The translations under genes and the position numbers were made by a program. From Antilocapra americana (taxonomy: Eukaryota; Chordata; Mammalia; Artiodactyla; Antilocapridae), in contig ML664175.1 in the NCBI GenBank assembly GCA_007570785.1, forward strand, positions 11,633,441 through 11,697,440: a stretch of DNA of 64,000 bases. Direction: 5' to 3'. Each line of letters starts with the position of its first letter. Within the stretch, counting starts at the first letter, position 1. Below the pieces are notes generated by a model. It worked only from the letters and a program-made list of their open reading frames with translations, did no database searches and was not told the origin of the DNA. Positions 33,560 through 45,933 of this stretch are shown piece by piece.

Positions 33560-34270
33560 TAATCAAGGCAAACATGATGCTCTTGAATGCATAAACATCT
33601 GCTTGAAATGCTTAAAACACTTCATTCTTTCAAAGAGTCTAAAACAGCACCTGCAATCTTGTGTTCACCTTTCATTTGTTTACCTGTCTTAAAAAGAAAC
33701 AGATAAACAAATAAGCAACATCTAGTTATATAGACAGTCTAAATGTATATGAGGGATCTGAAACTTGATGGGTCAATCTGAGTGGTTGGATTACAGATGA
33801 TTTTCACTCTGTGTTTTTCTCGTTTTTAACCAAGAGCATGTATCCCATTTTTCAATCAGAAAAAAAAAGTGTTTCAAAAGAGGAACATTCAGATACATTG
33901 ATGACTGTGTGCTGGATTTTGATTCATCTTTGAGTTTTATACCCTTGGGTTCAGAAATATTTCATGTGAGCCCAGTGTAAAATTTAACACAGGTCCTCAA
34001 TAAATACTTGTTATGATATTTATTAATAATATATTTGCTTTGTATAAGACCCTGTCATACTTGATTGAAAATAAGCCATACAATTACAAAATACTAAATG
34101 GAACTCTTAGAACACTGGAATTAGAAAAAGTACAAATACTCAGGGACACATGTATTAGTTATATGCAACTAAATAGTAATTGAAAGTCCTAATTTTTTTC
34201 TACATTTTTTTGTATCTTTTGATTCAAGCAGACCCTTCATCACCTAAGGGAAAGGCAGAGGCAGGCAGGA
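33560..34270. other. AT-rich DNA, weak L2/MIR tail
   Basis: CAGGTCCTCAATAAATACTT near 33992 resembles an L2 or MIR 3' end. Nothing else was recognised. Confidence 0.35.
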
Positions 34271-34275
34271 AGTAG

Positions 34276-35990
34276 AGCAATCTATAGATTCAATGCAATT
34301 CCTATCAAGCTACCAGAGGTCCTTTTCAGAGAATTAGAACAAATAATTTCACAATTTGTATGGAAATACAAAAAACCTCGAATAGCCAAAGCAGTCTTGA
34401 GAAAGAAGAATGGAACTGGAGGAATCAACCTGCTTGACTTTAGGCTATACTACAAAGCCACAGTCATCAAGACAGTATGGTACTGGCACAAAGACAGAAA
34501 TATAGATCAATGGAACAAAATAGAAAGCCCAGAGATAAATCCACACACCTATGGACACCTTATCTTTGACAAAGGAGGCAAGAATATACAATGGAGAAAA
34601 GACAATCTCTTTAACAAGTGGTGCTGGGAAAACTGGACAGCCACTTGTAAAAGAATGAAACTAGAACACTTTCTAGCACCATACACAAAAATAAACTCAA
34701 AATGGATCAAAGATCTAAGCATAAGACCAGAAACTATAAAACTCCTAGAGGAAAACATAGGCAAAACACTCTCCGACATAAACCAAAGCAGGATCCTATA
34801 TGACCCACCTCCCAGAATATTGGAAATAAAAGCACAAATAAACAAATGGAACCTAATTAAAATTAAAAGCTTCTGCACAACAAAGGAAACTAAAAGCAAG
34901 GTGAAAAGGCAGCCTTCAGAATGGGAGAAAATAATAGCAAACGAAGCAATGGACAATTAATCTCAAAAATATACAAGCAACTCCTGCAGCTCCATACCAG
35001 AAAAATTAATGACCCAATCAAAAAGTGGGCCAAAGAACTAAACAGACATTTCTCCAAAGAAGACATAAAAATGGCTAACAAACACATGAGAAGATGCTCA
35101 ACATCACTCATTATCAGAGAAATGCACATCAAAACCACAATGAGGTACCACTTTACACCAGTCAGAATGGCTGCCATCCAAAAGTCTACAAGCAAAAATG
35201 CTAGAGAGGATGTGGAGAAAAGGGAACCCCCTTACACTGTTGGTGGGAATGCAAACTAGTACAGCCACTATGGAAAACAGTGTGGAGATTCCTTAAAAAA
35301 CTGCAAATAGACCTGCCATATGACCCAACAATCCCACTGCTGGGCATACACACCAAGGAAACCAGAATTGAAAGAGACACATGTACCCCAATGTTCATCG
35401 CCGCATTGTTTACAATAGCCAGGACATGGAAGCAACCTAGATGCCCATCAACTGATGAATGGATAAGAAAGCTGTGGTATATATACACAATGGAATATTA
35501 TGCAGCCATTAAAAAGAATTCATTTGAATCAGTTCTACTGAGGTGGACGAAACTGGAGCCTATTATACAGAGTGAAGTAAGCCAGAAGGAAAACCAAAAA
35601 TACAGTATACTAACGCATATATATGGAATTTAGAAAGATGGTAACGAGAACTCTGTATGCGAGACAGCAAAAGAAATGCAGATGTATAGAACAGTCTTTT
35701 GGACTCTATGGGAGAGGGCAAGGGTGGGATGATATGGGAGAACGGCATTGAAACATGTTAATCATCACATGTGAAATCAATCGCCAGCCCAGGTTTGATG
35801 CTCAGGGCTGGTGCACCAGGATGACCCAGAGAGAGGAAATCAGAAGGGAAGTGGGAGAGGGGTTCTGGAAGAGGAACACATGTATACCCATGGCAGATTC
35901 ATGTTAATGTATGACAAAACCAACAAGATAATGTAAAGAAAATTAAAATAAATAAATTAATAAAATAAAAAATAAAACCAAAAAAAAAAA
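34276..35990 (+). mobile_element. 5'-truncated ruminant L1 (ORF2 C-half plus 3' UTR)
   Basis: The copy begins AGCAATCTATAGATTCAATG inside ORF2 downstream of the RT core, runs through the C-terminal domain, and ends with the ruminant L1 3' UTR (GGGCTGGTGCACCAGGATGA, TGGCAGATTCATGTTAATGT) and an A-rich tail. It overlaps in content with the antisense copy at 16079-17430 but extends about 300 bp further 5'. No clear target-site duplication was found. Confidence 0.95.
34397..35633 (+). pseudogene. L1 ORF2 C-terminal fragment
   Basis: Three collinear frames belong to one ORF2. 34397-34960 carries [20 protein letters not shown] and [19 protein letters not shown] and ends at a stop at 34958-34960. 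A frameshift near 34940 leads into 34921-35259 ([38 protein letters not shown]). A further shift leads into 35280-35633 ([32 protein letters not shown]). Endonuclease and RT domains are absent. Known ORF2p C-terminal regions bind RNA and support retrotransposition; this piece cannot act alone. Confidence 0.9.
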
Positions 35991-36090
35991 AGAAACAGAT
36001 AAGGACAAGGTTAGATTTCAATTCAACTCCTTTTCAAATAAGGACATGTTCCAAGCCAACTCAAAGAAGTGTCCCTACTTGCTTTGGTCA

Positions 36091-36560
36091 TATTTCTGAT
36101 GCCAAAAACTCGGCCTCTCTGTCGCTGAGTTGAATCTCAGAGACAGAGTTTTGGGTGAAGTAGAAAAGAATAGCTTTATCACTTAGCCTGGCAAATGTGA
36201 ACAGAGGGCTCCTGCACTCAAAAACTGTGTGTCCCCAACCCTGGAGGTTTTGGTGAGGAATTTTATAGCAATAGTTCAAGGATGACGCTGTTGATAAGAT
36301 TAGAATGTGGGTAAGGCCTGCACTTCTTTAAACTGCTCAGATAATCTCTTGATGAGCTTCTCTGGTTCCTTTAATCTGACTTCTCTGATGATCTTCTCTG
36401 AAGAAGAATGCTAAATCTTCCATTGGAAGTTTTAGTTCTTTAAAGATACTGTTATATATATCCACTGGGGTGCAACCAGGACCCTACTCCAAGGCTGCAC
36501 TACTGTTTCTTGGCTGCTCTCTCTCTTGTCTTTGCATCCCCTCTCTTCCTTCATTACTGT
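36091..36560 (-). mobile_element. ERV LTR, antisense (class-I-like)
   Basis: On the minus strand a TATAAAA box (about 36257-36263) is followed by GATAAAG, a decayed poly(A) signal, and then a U5 of the form CTACTTCACCCAAAACTCTG, ending with GGCCGAGTTTTTGGCATCAG. The U5 end near 36091-36097 is fairly firm; the U3 border is a guess. No internal retroviral genes were identified next to it. Confidence 0.6.
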
Positions 36561-36599
36561 TCAGATCTGCCTTTTGGAACTCAGGGAAGGTCATGGAGG

Positions 36600-37615
36600 C
36601 TGAAGTCTGTTCCCTACAAATAAGGACTGGGGGACACAGAAAGTCTTCCATGCCCAGAAGCCCCACAAGGTCCTGCTCAGTTTCATTCCCTAATGGTACA
36701 AAAATGTCCATACAGATCAAGCTTTATCAATAAAAGCTTGAGTATTTTCCTGGTGGTAGTCTGGCTCTAAGCAGGTGTAAGAGAGGTGGTCATTTTCCAA
36801 CGATGTGACCCTACAGATTTCATAAACTTAATCTTGGAAGTGGAATGATGCTGAAGAAAGTTAGTTCAGTGTGAGGCTGAGAAAAGCTAGGGATTAAGGG
36901 TTTGTGGTTGAGAAAAGTGATCCTGGATTAAGGTGGCCTTGATTTCCCCGCTGTCAGCCTTTCACTGATGAAGTATGGTTTTGTCCTAGTTCTTAATCTC
37001 TTAAATCTCAATTATGAAGTGAGGGAAATAATAGCACCAATCCAAAACTTACTGTTTTGATTATTTTTCCCTATAATTCTGCCAAGAGACTACCATTCTC
37101 AGGTATCCCAGTGTCTGATGATAAAAGCAAGAAAATCTGATTCAGAATAGAAAACCCTGCTTCTTTCATCAGAAATTTTTACCTCATACCGTGGTTTCTC
37201 CCTCCTCTTGCTCTCTTTATCTATATAAAACATTTTTCCTTCTGAAAAACTTTCTACCACCATTACACTAAAAGGAAAGTTACATTCAGGTCATTAATAC
37301 CCATCCTCTTGAAATCTCCATTTCTTCAAGAAGCTCTTCAAATTAAAAGAAAGCAAATATTGAGCAATTTTTAGGGATCTAACTATAAGATCATTATTAT
37401 TTTAGACTGAGGCTTGCAAAACAAAGTAAGCACTGGGCTCTACCACTCTGCACAATGCTGATAATTCTCTGGAGGCTTCAGGTTCCATGGGATCTAGCCT
37501 GCTTTCCTTTTCAGTTCATGGGAAGTGAAGGGTCCCCCATGGACTGCTGGGCTTTCTGGGGTGTTCCCTAAAGTATATGAATATTTATCTGCTTATAAAT
37601 TATATAGCACTAATA
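36600..37615. other. Low-copy DNA
   Basis: No recognised repeat or gene. The open frames around 36470-36733 on both strands show no conserved features. Confidence 0.35.
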
Positions 37616-37622
37616 TATTACA

Positions 37623-37830
37623 GGAGCTCCTTTGTGGCTCAGTGATAAAGAGTCTACCTGCCAATGCAGGAAACCCAGGTTTGATCCCTGGGTCAGGAAA
37701 ATTCCCCTGGAGAAGGAGATGGCAACCCATTCCAGTATTCTTGTCTGGGAAATCCCATGGACAGAGAAGTCTGGGGGGCTACAGTCCATGGGGTCACAAA
37801 AAGTTAGACACAACTTAGCAACTAAACAAT
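37623..37830 (+). mobile_element. Bov-tA SINE
   Basis: Full-length sense copy: GAGCTCCTTTGTGGCTCAGT, GGTTTGATCCCTGGGTCAGG, GAGAAGGAGATGGCAACCC and an ACTTAGCAACTAAACAATAA end. Confidence 0.93.
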
Positions 37831-37914
37831 AACAATACACTACATAGTGCTATATACAAATGATATAGTGTAAATATATAATAAGCATTATATTTACACA
37901 AACAAAATGTTCAA

Positions 37915-38262
37915 GGTGATATGTTGGTCTGTTTGACTGCTACCATAGACTGGGTGGCTTATAAAAAACAGAAATGTATTTCTCACAGTTTGGAGGCTGG
38001 GAAGTCCAAGATCAAGGTACTAGCAGACGTGATGTCTGATGAGGGCCTCATAGATGGCCATATTCTCACACTGTAACCTCACTTGGAGGACGACTCATGG
38101 GATCTGTCTGGCATTCCTTTCACGTGAGCACTAATTCCATTCATGAGGGCTCTGCCGTCAAGACCTAGTCACCTACCAAAGGCCCTATACATCTACTATC
38201 ACCCTGGGGCTAGGCTTCATGTACTAATTTGTAGGGGACACGAACATTCAGCCTATGTGATA
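37915..38262 (-). repeat. ERVL-MaLR (MST/MLT1-like) LTR relic
   Basis: Antisense order: TAGACTGGGTGGCTTATAAA, TATTTCTCACAGTTTGGAGG, GGGAAGTCCAAGATCAAGGT, ACTAATTCCATTCATGAGGG. Related copies lie at 48190-48525 and 57105-57440. Confidence 0.65.
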
Positions 38263-38334
38263 TGGGAAAAATTAGAAAGATCTATTATTTCCTTTGTCCT
38301 CCCCAAAAGATCTCTCAAGCACCACTCTGAGGCA

Positions 38335-38522
38335 AAGGTTCTCAGACTTCGGGTGAGCAAGAATGATCTGAAGAACTTGTTTAAAATTAAGACGATCCAG
38401 GCCCCTGCTCTGGAAGTTCTTGTTTACTTTTTCATGGGAGGGGCCTGAAGTTTTTCCTTTTCCTGAGCTCTCAGGCTGACTCTGATTCCAATCCTCAATC
38501 ATATTTTGGAACCACTGATCCA
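38335..38522. repeat. MER5A-like hAT element
   Basis: GGTTCTCAGACTTCGGGTGA, GAACTTGTTTAAAATTAAGA and CCAGGCCCCTGCTCTGGAAG match MER5A wording with many changes. It ends near a TTGGAACCACTGATC terminus. Confidence 0.55.
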
Positions 38523-38649
38523 GACCTTTCTGTTTTCCTCCTCTTTTAATTTTCTGCTAAAGTTTTAATTCTGTGATCCTGCTGGTACCTACCTCCTGGA
38601 CACCCTCATGACTCCCTACATGAATTAAAAAATACAAATAACAATAGCT

Positions 38650-38896
38650 GCTATGTACTATTTCCTGCTTGGCAAGACTGCCCAGGGTTTAGCTCTCCTT
38701 TAATCTGATCAAGTAAATATGCTTAGTCCCACTACACAGATGGAAAAATCAAAATCTCAGAATGCTAATGTCTTGCCCTAGGTCACCCAGTTAGTAAGCA
38801 ATAGGCCAGGGACCTTAACCTAGATCTGTTTGATTCCAATGCCTTGACTGCTTCCAAAACAAGCCACTGTAATTTATTGAACTTCTACTATGAACT
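38650..38896 (-). repeat. MIR SINE relic, interrupted by Bov-tA
   Basis: Antisense MIR: CCCACTACACAGATGGAAAA, TCTTGCCCTAGGTCACCCAG, TTAGTAAGCAATAGG. L2/MIR-type sequence (TTATTGAACTTCTACTATGA) leads into the SINE and appears to resume after 39119 (GGCACTTGGCTGGGCACTTC). Confidence 0.7.
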
Positions 38897-39108
38897 GAGG
38901 CTTCCCATGTGGCTCAGTAGTAAAAATCCACCCGCCAAGGCAGGAGACAGTTGTTCAATCCCTGGGTCAAGAAGGTTCCCTGGAAAAGAAAACGGCAACC
39001 CACCCCAGTATTCTTGTCTCGGAAATCCCATAGAGAGAGGAGTCTGGCTGGTTACAGTCCATGGGGTCACAAAGAGTCAGACACAGCTGAGCGGCTGAGT
39101 ACACACAT
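38897..39108 (+). mobile_element. Bov-tA SINE
   Basis: Full-length sense copy beginning GAGGCTTCCCATGTGGCTCA. Duplication TACTATGAACT / TACTATAAACT lies at 38886-38896 and 39109-39119. Confidence 0.95.
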
Positions 39109-39209
39109 TACTATAAACTCGGCACTTGGCTGGGCACTTCACATATAAATCTCTAATACTCGTGACATACCTGTGCTTGAAGAGGTGTGAATCTCAGTCC
39201 ACAGATTCT

Positions 39210-39726
39210 GATGTAGAAGAAATAGCTTTGCATTCTGTAACCCACCTGAATTATAATTTCAAGCTCCTATTTTTCAGGTCCTCCTGGATTCTTTCTTGCC
39301 CCAATCCTACCTACCACCAGTTCTAAGTCAGACAAAATACCAAGACCTGGAATTGGGGTGAGAACCTGGTCTTATCCCATCAGCCCACATAGATGACCCC
39401 CCGTCCTCCCCATCTTCATGACCTGTTGTCACTGGTAGCTCACTGCTACCCCCAACCTATACCAGGCACAGGGGTATATTTTGCTCCCACTGCTGAAAAA
39501 CTCACAGCCATTTCCTCTTTGAGTTCTTACCACCTTTTGGAAGCAATGTACTATTCCTTCTGCCCTCTAGACAAATCTCCCTTTCCCCAATCTACTTATA
39601 AAGTTCAAGATACTCTCTTTCTAGTGATAGGAAGGTAGGAATATTCTTTCTCTCTTCACATCCCTTTAAAACATTCTTAGCCTTTTGCTTGCCTTTGTTG
39701 CTTAGAATTCACTTATTCTAGGTCCT
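39210..39726. other. No recognised gene or repeat
   Basis: Pyrimidine-rich low-copy DNA with no coding signal. Confidence 0.35.
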
Positions 39727-39737
39727 AAGCTTTAGGA

Positions 39738-40673
39738 CTAGACATGGAACAACAGATGGGTTCCAAATAGGAAAAGGAGTATGTCAAGGCTGTATACTGT
39801 CACCCTGCTTATTTAACTTATATGCAGCTTACATCATGAGAAATGCTGGGCTGGAGGAAGCACAAGCTGGAATCAAGATTGTCGGGAGAAATATCAATAA
39901 CCTCAGATATGCAGGTGACACCAACCTTATGGCAGAAAGTGAAGAACTAAAGAGTCTCTTGATGAAAGTAAAAGAGGAGAGTGAAAAAGTTGGCTTAAAG
40001 CTCAATATTCAGAAAACTAAGATCGCAGCATCCGGTCCCATCACTTCATGGCAAACAGGGGGAAAGAATGGCTGACTTTATTTTGGGGGGCTCCAAAATC
40101 ACTGCAGATGGTGACTGCAGCCATGAAATTAAAAGATGCTTACTCCTTGGAAGAAAAGTTATGACAAACCTAGACCACATATTAAAAAGCAGAGACATTA
40201 CTTTGTCAGCAAAGGTCCATCTAGTTAAGGCTATGGTTTTTCCAGTAGTCATGTATGGATGTGAGAGTTGGACAATAAAGAAAGCTGAGCACAGATGAAT
40301 TGATGCTTTTGAACTATGGTGTTGGAGAAGGCTCTTTAGAATCCCTTGGACTGCAAGGAAATCCAACCAGTCCATCCTAAAGGAAATCAGTCCTGGGTGT
40401 TCATTGGAAGGACCGATGTTGAAGCTGAAACTCCAATACTTTGGCCACCTGATGTGAAGAGCCAACTCATTGGAAAAGGCCCTGATGCTGGGAAAGATTG
40501 AGGGCGGGAGCAGAAGGGAACAACAGAGGATGAGATGGTTGGATGGCATCACCAACTCAATGGACATGAGTTTGGGTAAACTCCAGGAGTTGGTGATGGA
40601 CAGGGATGCCTGGCATGCTGTGGTTCATGGGGTCGCAAAGAGTCAGACAAGACTAAGAGACTGAACTGAACTG
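39738..40673 (+). mobile_element. 5'-truncated BovB LINE with mutated RT motif
   Basis: The copy starts inside the RT domain (ACATGGAACAACAGATGGGT) and ends CTGAACTGAACTG. A perfect 11-bp duplication AAGCTTTAGGA lies at 39727-39737 and 40674-40684. The frame 39836-40075 reads NINNLRYAGDTNLMAES: the first catalytic Asp of YADD is Gly (codon GGT at 39914-39916). A frameshift near 40060 moves the remainder to the frame at 40068-40298 (ADGDCSHEIKRCLLLGRKVM). The copy is dead. Confidence 0.95.
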
Positions 40674-40779
40674 AAGCTTTAGGAAGACAAAAGATTTATA
40701 GACTTTTGTCTACTTTACTCTTCTTAAATGAGAGGGAGGGTGTGAGGGAGAGTTTGGGAGAAATATATTATTGATATTT

Positions 40780-40890
40780 CAAAATATTATCTCTGGCTCA
40801 TGTTCTCTTATTTTACAGATGAAGAGATGGAACTCATGAAGGTTAAGTAACACTGTGCACAGCTAGTTGGTAGAAGACCCAGGATCTCGG
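40780..40890 (-). repeat. MIR SINE relic
   Basis: Antisense: TTATTTTACAGATGAAGAGA, GGTTAAGTAACACTGTGCAC, AGCTAGTTGGTAGAAGACCC. Confidence 0.75.
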
Positions 40891-41339
40891 AGGCATGTGG
40901 ATTCACCAATGTCTTGGTAAGTTAATCTGCAGAGTGAGGTCAGGAGTGGAGTTGGTTCCTGGCAGTACCCAGAAGACAAGAGATGAGGTGGGCCCAGGGT
41001 AGAGGAGCCAAGTAGATAGTCAGCTGTTTTAGGTTCCAGCTTCCTGGGAAATTAGTAAAGTGGAACCTTCAGATCCTGCTTAACAGTGCAGGTAGGACAG
41101 AGCCAGCCAAGAAGCCAGCACAGAAGCTTCTGCTCAGGAATCATGCATCCAACTAGAAGGTCTCCATGCCATAGACCTCCAGAAGGAGGTACAGCCACTG
41201 GATAGCACAGTCTTAAACTTTGCCCTGGGGTCAGTCTGTCCAAACTAATAGGACCAAATGAAGGTCCTGCTCAGTTTGTTACATCCAGGCAGTAATCATC
41301 AAGTTAGCTAAATGCTCGCCGAACATTTCAACTTGGATG

Positions 41340-42215
41340 TCTAAGAAGCATCTCAGACCCCACCTAGCCAAACCTGCATTTTTGATCTTCTACCACCAAC
41401 TCTGCTCCACTCACAGACTTCCCTGTCTCAGCTAATATCAACACACTGTCCCACTTGCTCAAACCAAAATCCTTGAAGTCATCTTCAACTCTTCTTTCTC
41501 TTCACCCCAGTAGTCAGGAAATCCTGTTGCATCTACTTTCAAAATACATCCACCACCCATCCATCACTCCTCAAGTCCACTATGACCATGCTGAACTAAG
41601 GCACCATCACCTCTCACTGGATCACTATAATAGCCTCCTGGCAGATCTCACCACTTGCATCCTAGTTTGCTAATAATCTGTTCCTAGTCTTGTAAACTAG
41701 AATGATCTTTTACAAATATTATATAAATTATATCCCTCTTCTGCTCAGAGTGGGTCCCCATGTCTCACAGTATAAGAGCCAAAGTCCTTTTAATGATGTT
41801 TCCCTAGTCACTGGCCTCCAAGCTGTTCTGGAACATTCCAGGCATGCTCCTACTTCAGGGCCTTTGCACTGGCTGCACTGGTTACTCTAACTACCTGACG
41901 TTCTCCTCCTCAACATGGGGGCAACTCCCTCAAACCCTTCCTCACAATTCAACTTCTCAACAAGGCTCACCCTAACCATTCTATTTAAAATCACTACCTT
42001 CCCCAACCCCCTTAACTCAGCCATACTTCTCCTTTTCCTGTCACTCAGATTGCATTCTACCAATCTACATAAAGCTCTTATGTATTATACCTATTGTCTC
42101 TTATCTGATTCTTCTCATCTCCAATGGTCCATAAATACCACAAGGACTGGAATCTTAGTCTGTTTTGTTCACTTGTTTATCTCAAGTACTAGAAGTGCCT
42201 GGCATGTAATAAGTA
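41340..42215 (+). mobile_element. L2 LINE 3' part
   Basis: A long L2 relic in sense. The 3' ORF region has TCAACTCTTCTTTCTCTTCA, AGCCTCCTGGCAGATCTCAC, TAAGAGCCAAAGTCCTTTTA, TTCAGGGCCTTTGCACTGGC and AACTTCTCAACAAGGCTCAC. It ends with the L2 tail AGTGCCTGGCATGTAATAAG. Ancient, broken and non-coding. Confidence 0.85.
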
Positions 42216-42219
42216 TTTT

Positions 42220-43955
42220 TTTTTAAAGCTGAGGAAACCGAATAAAGTTTACCAAGGATTATTACACAAAAAACACATGGTAGCATTTCCCCTGTGTGGT
42301 TTCGCAAGTCCTCTACACAGTTAGAGCATCCATTAATACAAAGCAGGAAAGAGTGTGCTTACTCATTTTTCACAGGGGCCTCCAGCAAAAACATCCAGTT
42401 CTGCATCTTTGCTCCTTTACCAACTCCTTTTTACACTGACATTAGAGGTTTTCTGCCCCTTTCAGTTATAGAAATTTCGCCCATCACTCTTTGACCACAG
42501 AGCAGTTTTGCTAAACTCAACAGAAAACAGACCCCATGGGGGCTCTCCTCATAGCAGAGTCTTTTCCTTTCTCTTTGAGTTTAGTCTGTTTTTGAAATAC
42601 CAGTGCCTGTATCCCCTTTGCAGTGCTGTCAGAGAGAGACTTAGGCAACTCTGTGGAAGCCACCTATTCCTGACCTTTGACAGAATTTCTAAACATATTA
42701 ACTTCAAACTGATGCATTTAGAACTGTGACCTTGGCCCTGGAAGGCAAGAATATATGACAAGATATTTTATTTTCAAAATGCATCAGGATAAAAAATACT
42801 TCTGTAAATCAACCTTCGTCTCTTTTTTTGTATGAGGTAGATTTAGATTTCGGGGTCGGGTGTAGGAAGGAAAGAGTCTGAACACTAGAAAACATGTTTA
42901 AAAGGTTAATTATTAATGGACAGTCTTCCCTAACAAAGTATCAATAGGCAATCTGGTCTCTTTAACTTCAGAAATTAGCAAGTGGACCTCGGACCCCAGG
43001 TGAAACAGGAGAAATGGAAAATCCCCTGTATATCTCTATCTTCTTGTGTTTGTGCTTCTTGATCCAATCAAGTGCCCATGGACAAAGCCTGGGACCAGGT
43101 AAGAGCCTGCCTTTTCTCCGGAGATGGGCATGGACTTTCTTCGTTAAATGTAAGTCGCAGTGAATCCAAGCGTTTTGACTATGTCAGAGTTTGCTTCACA
43201 GAGTGTTAGGTGATTATATGATCGGCATCACAGGTCATAGGGACGTTTAGCTGTTCGGAAACTGCTCTAGGAGTAGAAGTCTTCTCAAAGCGATGAAGTC
43301 TCTCTCATATCTGATTCAGAAATAGTCAGGCTAAGACATCTATGGTGGCAAATAGTCTGAAAGAGTCTCAGATCTTCCTGAGAGTCAATCTGGCATCTAA
43401 TTTACAGTTGAAGAGAAGAGCTTGTAATGAGATCCTCCATCTTGCTGAGGTTGTCTAATTGCTGGCTCTCTCAGAAGAGAGGAATTTGTAGACTCTTCTT
43501 TCCAGTCAGGTTGAACACGGAGCTATCATTGCACATTTTCTAAACCTCACTTTTTCTCTCAAAGTTTTACTCTGAGACTAAGCAGTCACACCTGTTTGTT
43601 CTGGAAATTCACAGGTTGATGGTCAAAGTGATCCAAACACTTGGTTAGGCAGGTGGCTCACAGGTTCCTGGCTTAAGAGTGCATTGGATCAATAAATGAT
43701 GGATCTAAAGTGAACTGAACACTTCGGCCAAATGAGACCGGGCTTTGGGACTTTGTTTTTGTGCTAGTTACTGGTTTTTCTTTCCTCTAAGACTATGCTT
43801 GGCGGGAGCTCCAAAAATTAGAAACTTACTACCCAAAGACATACCTGAAAACTCCAGAACACTTTTTTTCTCCTTTAAGACAAAAAGGCTATTCTTTGTA
43901 TTTAATTATTATTTTGTACATTAGATCACTTAATAAGTTATTAGCAGTATTAATT
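42220..43955. other. 1.7 kb of unassigned DNA
   Basis: No repeat family or gene recognised. The part 43040-43840 has a few CpGs (AAGCGTTTTGACTATG, CACTTCGGCCAAATGAGACC) and could be an unusual old element, but no terminal repeats or coding frame support that. Confidence 0.3.
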
Positions 43956-44159
43956 ATTACCATTCATTGAGCATTTTGTATAAAAAATGCTCAGGTTAAT
44001 TATTTTGCATACATCATCTCATTTACCAAGCTGAGTCCAAAAATATTAATAATAACTTAGAGCCATGCAGGCAGAACTGTTTATGATTTTTCTTCCCTGT
44101 GTTCACAAGGATATTTGTAAAGGGCCTTTCCTTCCCTTTGGCCCAGAATGTTTTTAGTT

Positions 44160-44430
44160 TCTTACTGAAGCATAACATATATCTCAAAAAATACCCATAT
44201 CATAAAGTGCTCAATGAATTTTCACAACCTAAGCCAGCATCCCAGGAGCCTCACCTGCATTCCTGGAGCCTTAACATAGATTATTTTCATTTTTTTGGAG
44301 CTTTTCAGTAATGGTCACATATAATATGCACTCATGTTGGTGAGTCATCCATGCGGTTGCATGTAGTATGACACAATCACTCGGGTCACTGTAGCACCCT
44401 GTTGTACGAATATACCAGCCTTGGTTTCTT
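44160..44430 (-). repeat. Old L1M-type 3' UTR fragment
   Basis: GAAGCATAACATATATCTCA, CAATGAATTTTCACAACCTA, GGTCACTGTAGCACCCTGTT and GTACGAATATACCAG match a known old L1-associated phrase order in antisense. A weak MIR/L2 remnant (CATTCATTGAGCATTTTGTA) is just left, near 43962. Confidence 0.5.
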
Positions 44431-45049
44431 TGTTCTGCTTCTGATTGGACCAGATGTTTCAGTAGAGACTTGAGGTTGGACGCCATTAGAGTCCAGGTGA
44501 AGGATGAAAGGCAGGACAGCCTGCCCCGGGATTGCTGGGTATTAGCCACATTTCCCTCAGCAAAGCCTGTGCTAGTCAGCTACTGCTTCCCCAGGGTCCC
44601 GGCTTGTTCAAAAGCTGAGGGAAGTTTCCATTAGCAGGAAGGTTCTTCAGAGAAAAGGATCAGAGACAGAAAGCCTTTTGTCTCCTTGAGAGCAGAATAT
44701 CTTGGCAGAATTTTTTCTGTGGGGAGTGAGTCAGATCTGTGTGCACTCGGCTGTGTGACGTCCTCCTCTTCCTGGGGCGCTGCAGGCAAGTGGGCACCCC
44801 ACAACGGAGCCCTAGAAGGTTGCGTATCAATGCCTTGTAGGATAGTTTCCCAAACGGCCCCCCAGGGGATGTTTTTGGCTGTCACAACCAGGGAGACAGT
44901 GCGATTGGCAAGTAGGGCTTAGAAGCCAGGGATGCTGCTAAACACACTACAGTGGACAGGAAGGACAGCCTCCACGGCAATGAATTATTCAGGACCAAGT
45001 GTCGATATACCAGGAAGAACTCCCATGGGATCCTTCCTCCTTAACCCCA

Positions 45050-45290
45050 GACCTCCCAGCTTATTTCTTTTTATTATTATTGATGCCATTGCTAATGGAC
45101 CCACTAATGTACTGTGCACCCAGTATATGCCAGACATTGCACAAACATTTTACCCCATCCTCACCTTGTGGTGGAGTCAGACAGCAGAAAAATGACTTGC
45201 CGGAGATTCCACAAGAGGAGCAAGAGGTCCCTAGACTGGATCTGTCTGCTTAACGCTACAGGCTTGTGGCCATTGTGCTCTCACCTCATG
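45050..45290 (-). repeat. MIR SINE relic
   Basis: TGTGCACCCAGTATATGCCA, ACATTTTACCCCATCCTCAC, AAAAATGACTTGCCGGAGAT, then GGATCTGTCTGCTTAACGCT: an antisense MIR with gaps. Confidence 0.65.
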
Positions 45291-45933
45291 GTTTAACAGC
45301 CACAGATCCCTAGAAATCTGTTCTGCTCAGCTCCTCTCACAGGAGAGGAATATTGGATAATTCCTGTCCACCAACACCAATGGAAAGAAGATATGGTGAG
45401 CATCCTGAAGACCCTAGGACACAGAGCCTCCATTACCCTCATCCCCAGACCCCGCTCCTGAGGCCAACAGTGCTTAAACAGTAGCCAGTGCTCCTAGACC
45501 CTGGCAGCCCCCACCGCCCAGTGGTATCTGCCAGCACTGCCCCAGGAGCCTGGCCCCTCCCTGCAATTCCCACCACAGACTCCACATCCCAGAAGCAACT
45601 GAAGCCCGTCCATCGGTCCCTCACTCATTTAACAGGCGTACATAGGCATCTGCCATATTGAAGGCAGTGCTTTAGTACAGCAATTCTCAACTTCCCAGAA
45701 TGGCCCATTACACTCTCAAAAATTAGTCACAATTCCAAAGAGATCTTTTTTATGTGGAATACAGCTATCAGTATTTACTGTGTTAGAGACTAAAATGGAG
45801 AACACTTTTTAATGTTTTGAATAATAACAACAAACTCATCACATGTTAGCATATGGTACACGGTAATGTGAGGAATAACTGGTATTTGCCAAACAACAAC
45901 GAAAAATGCGTCAGAAGAGTGACACTGGGTCAC

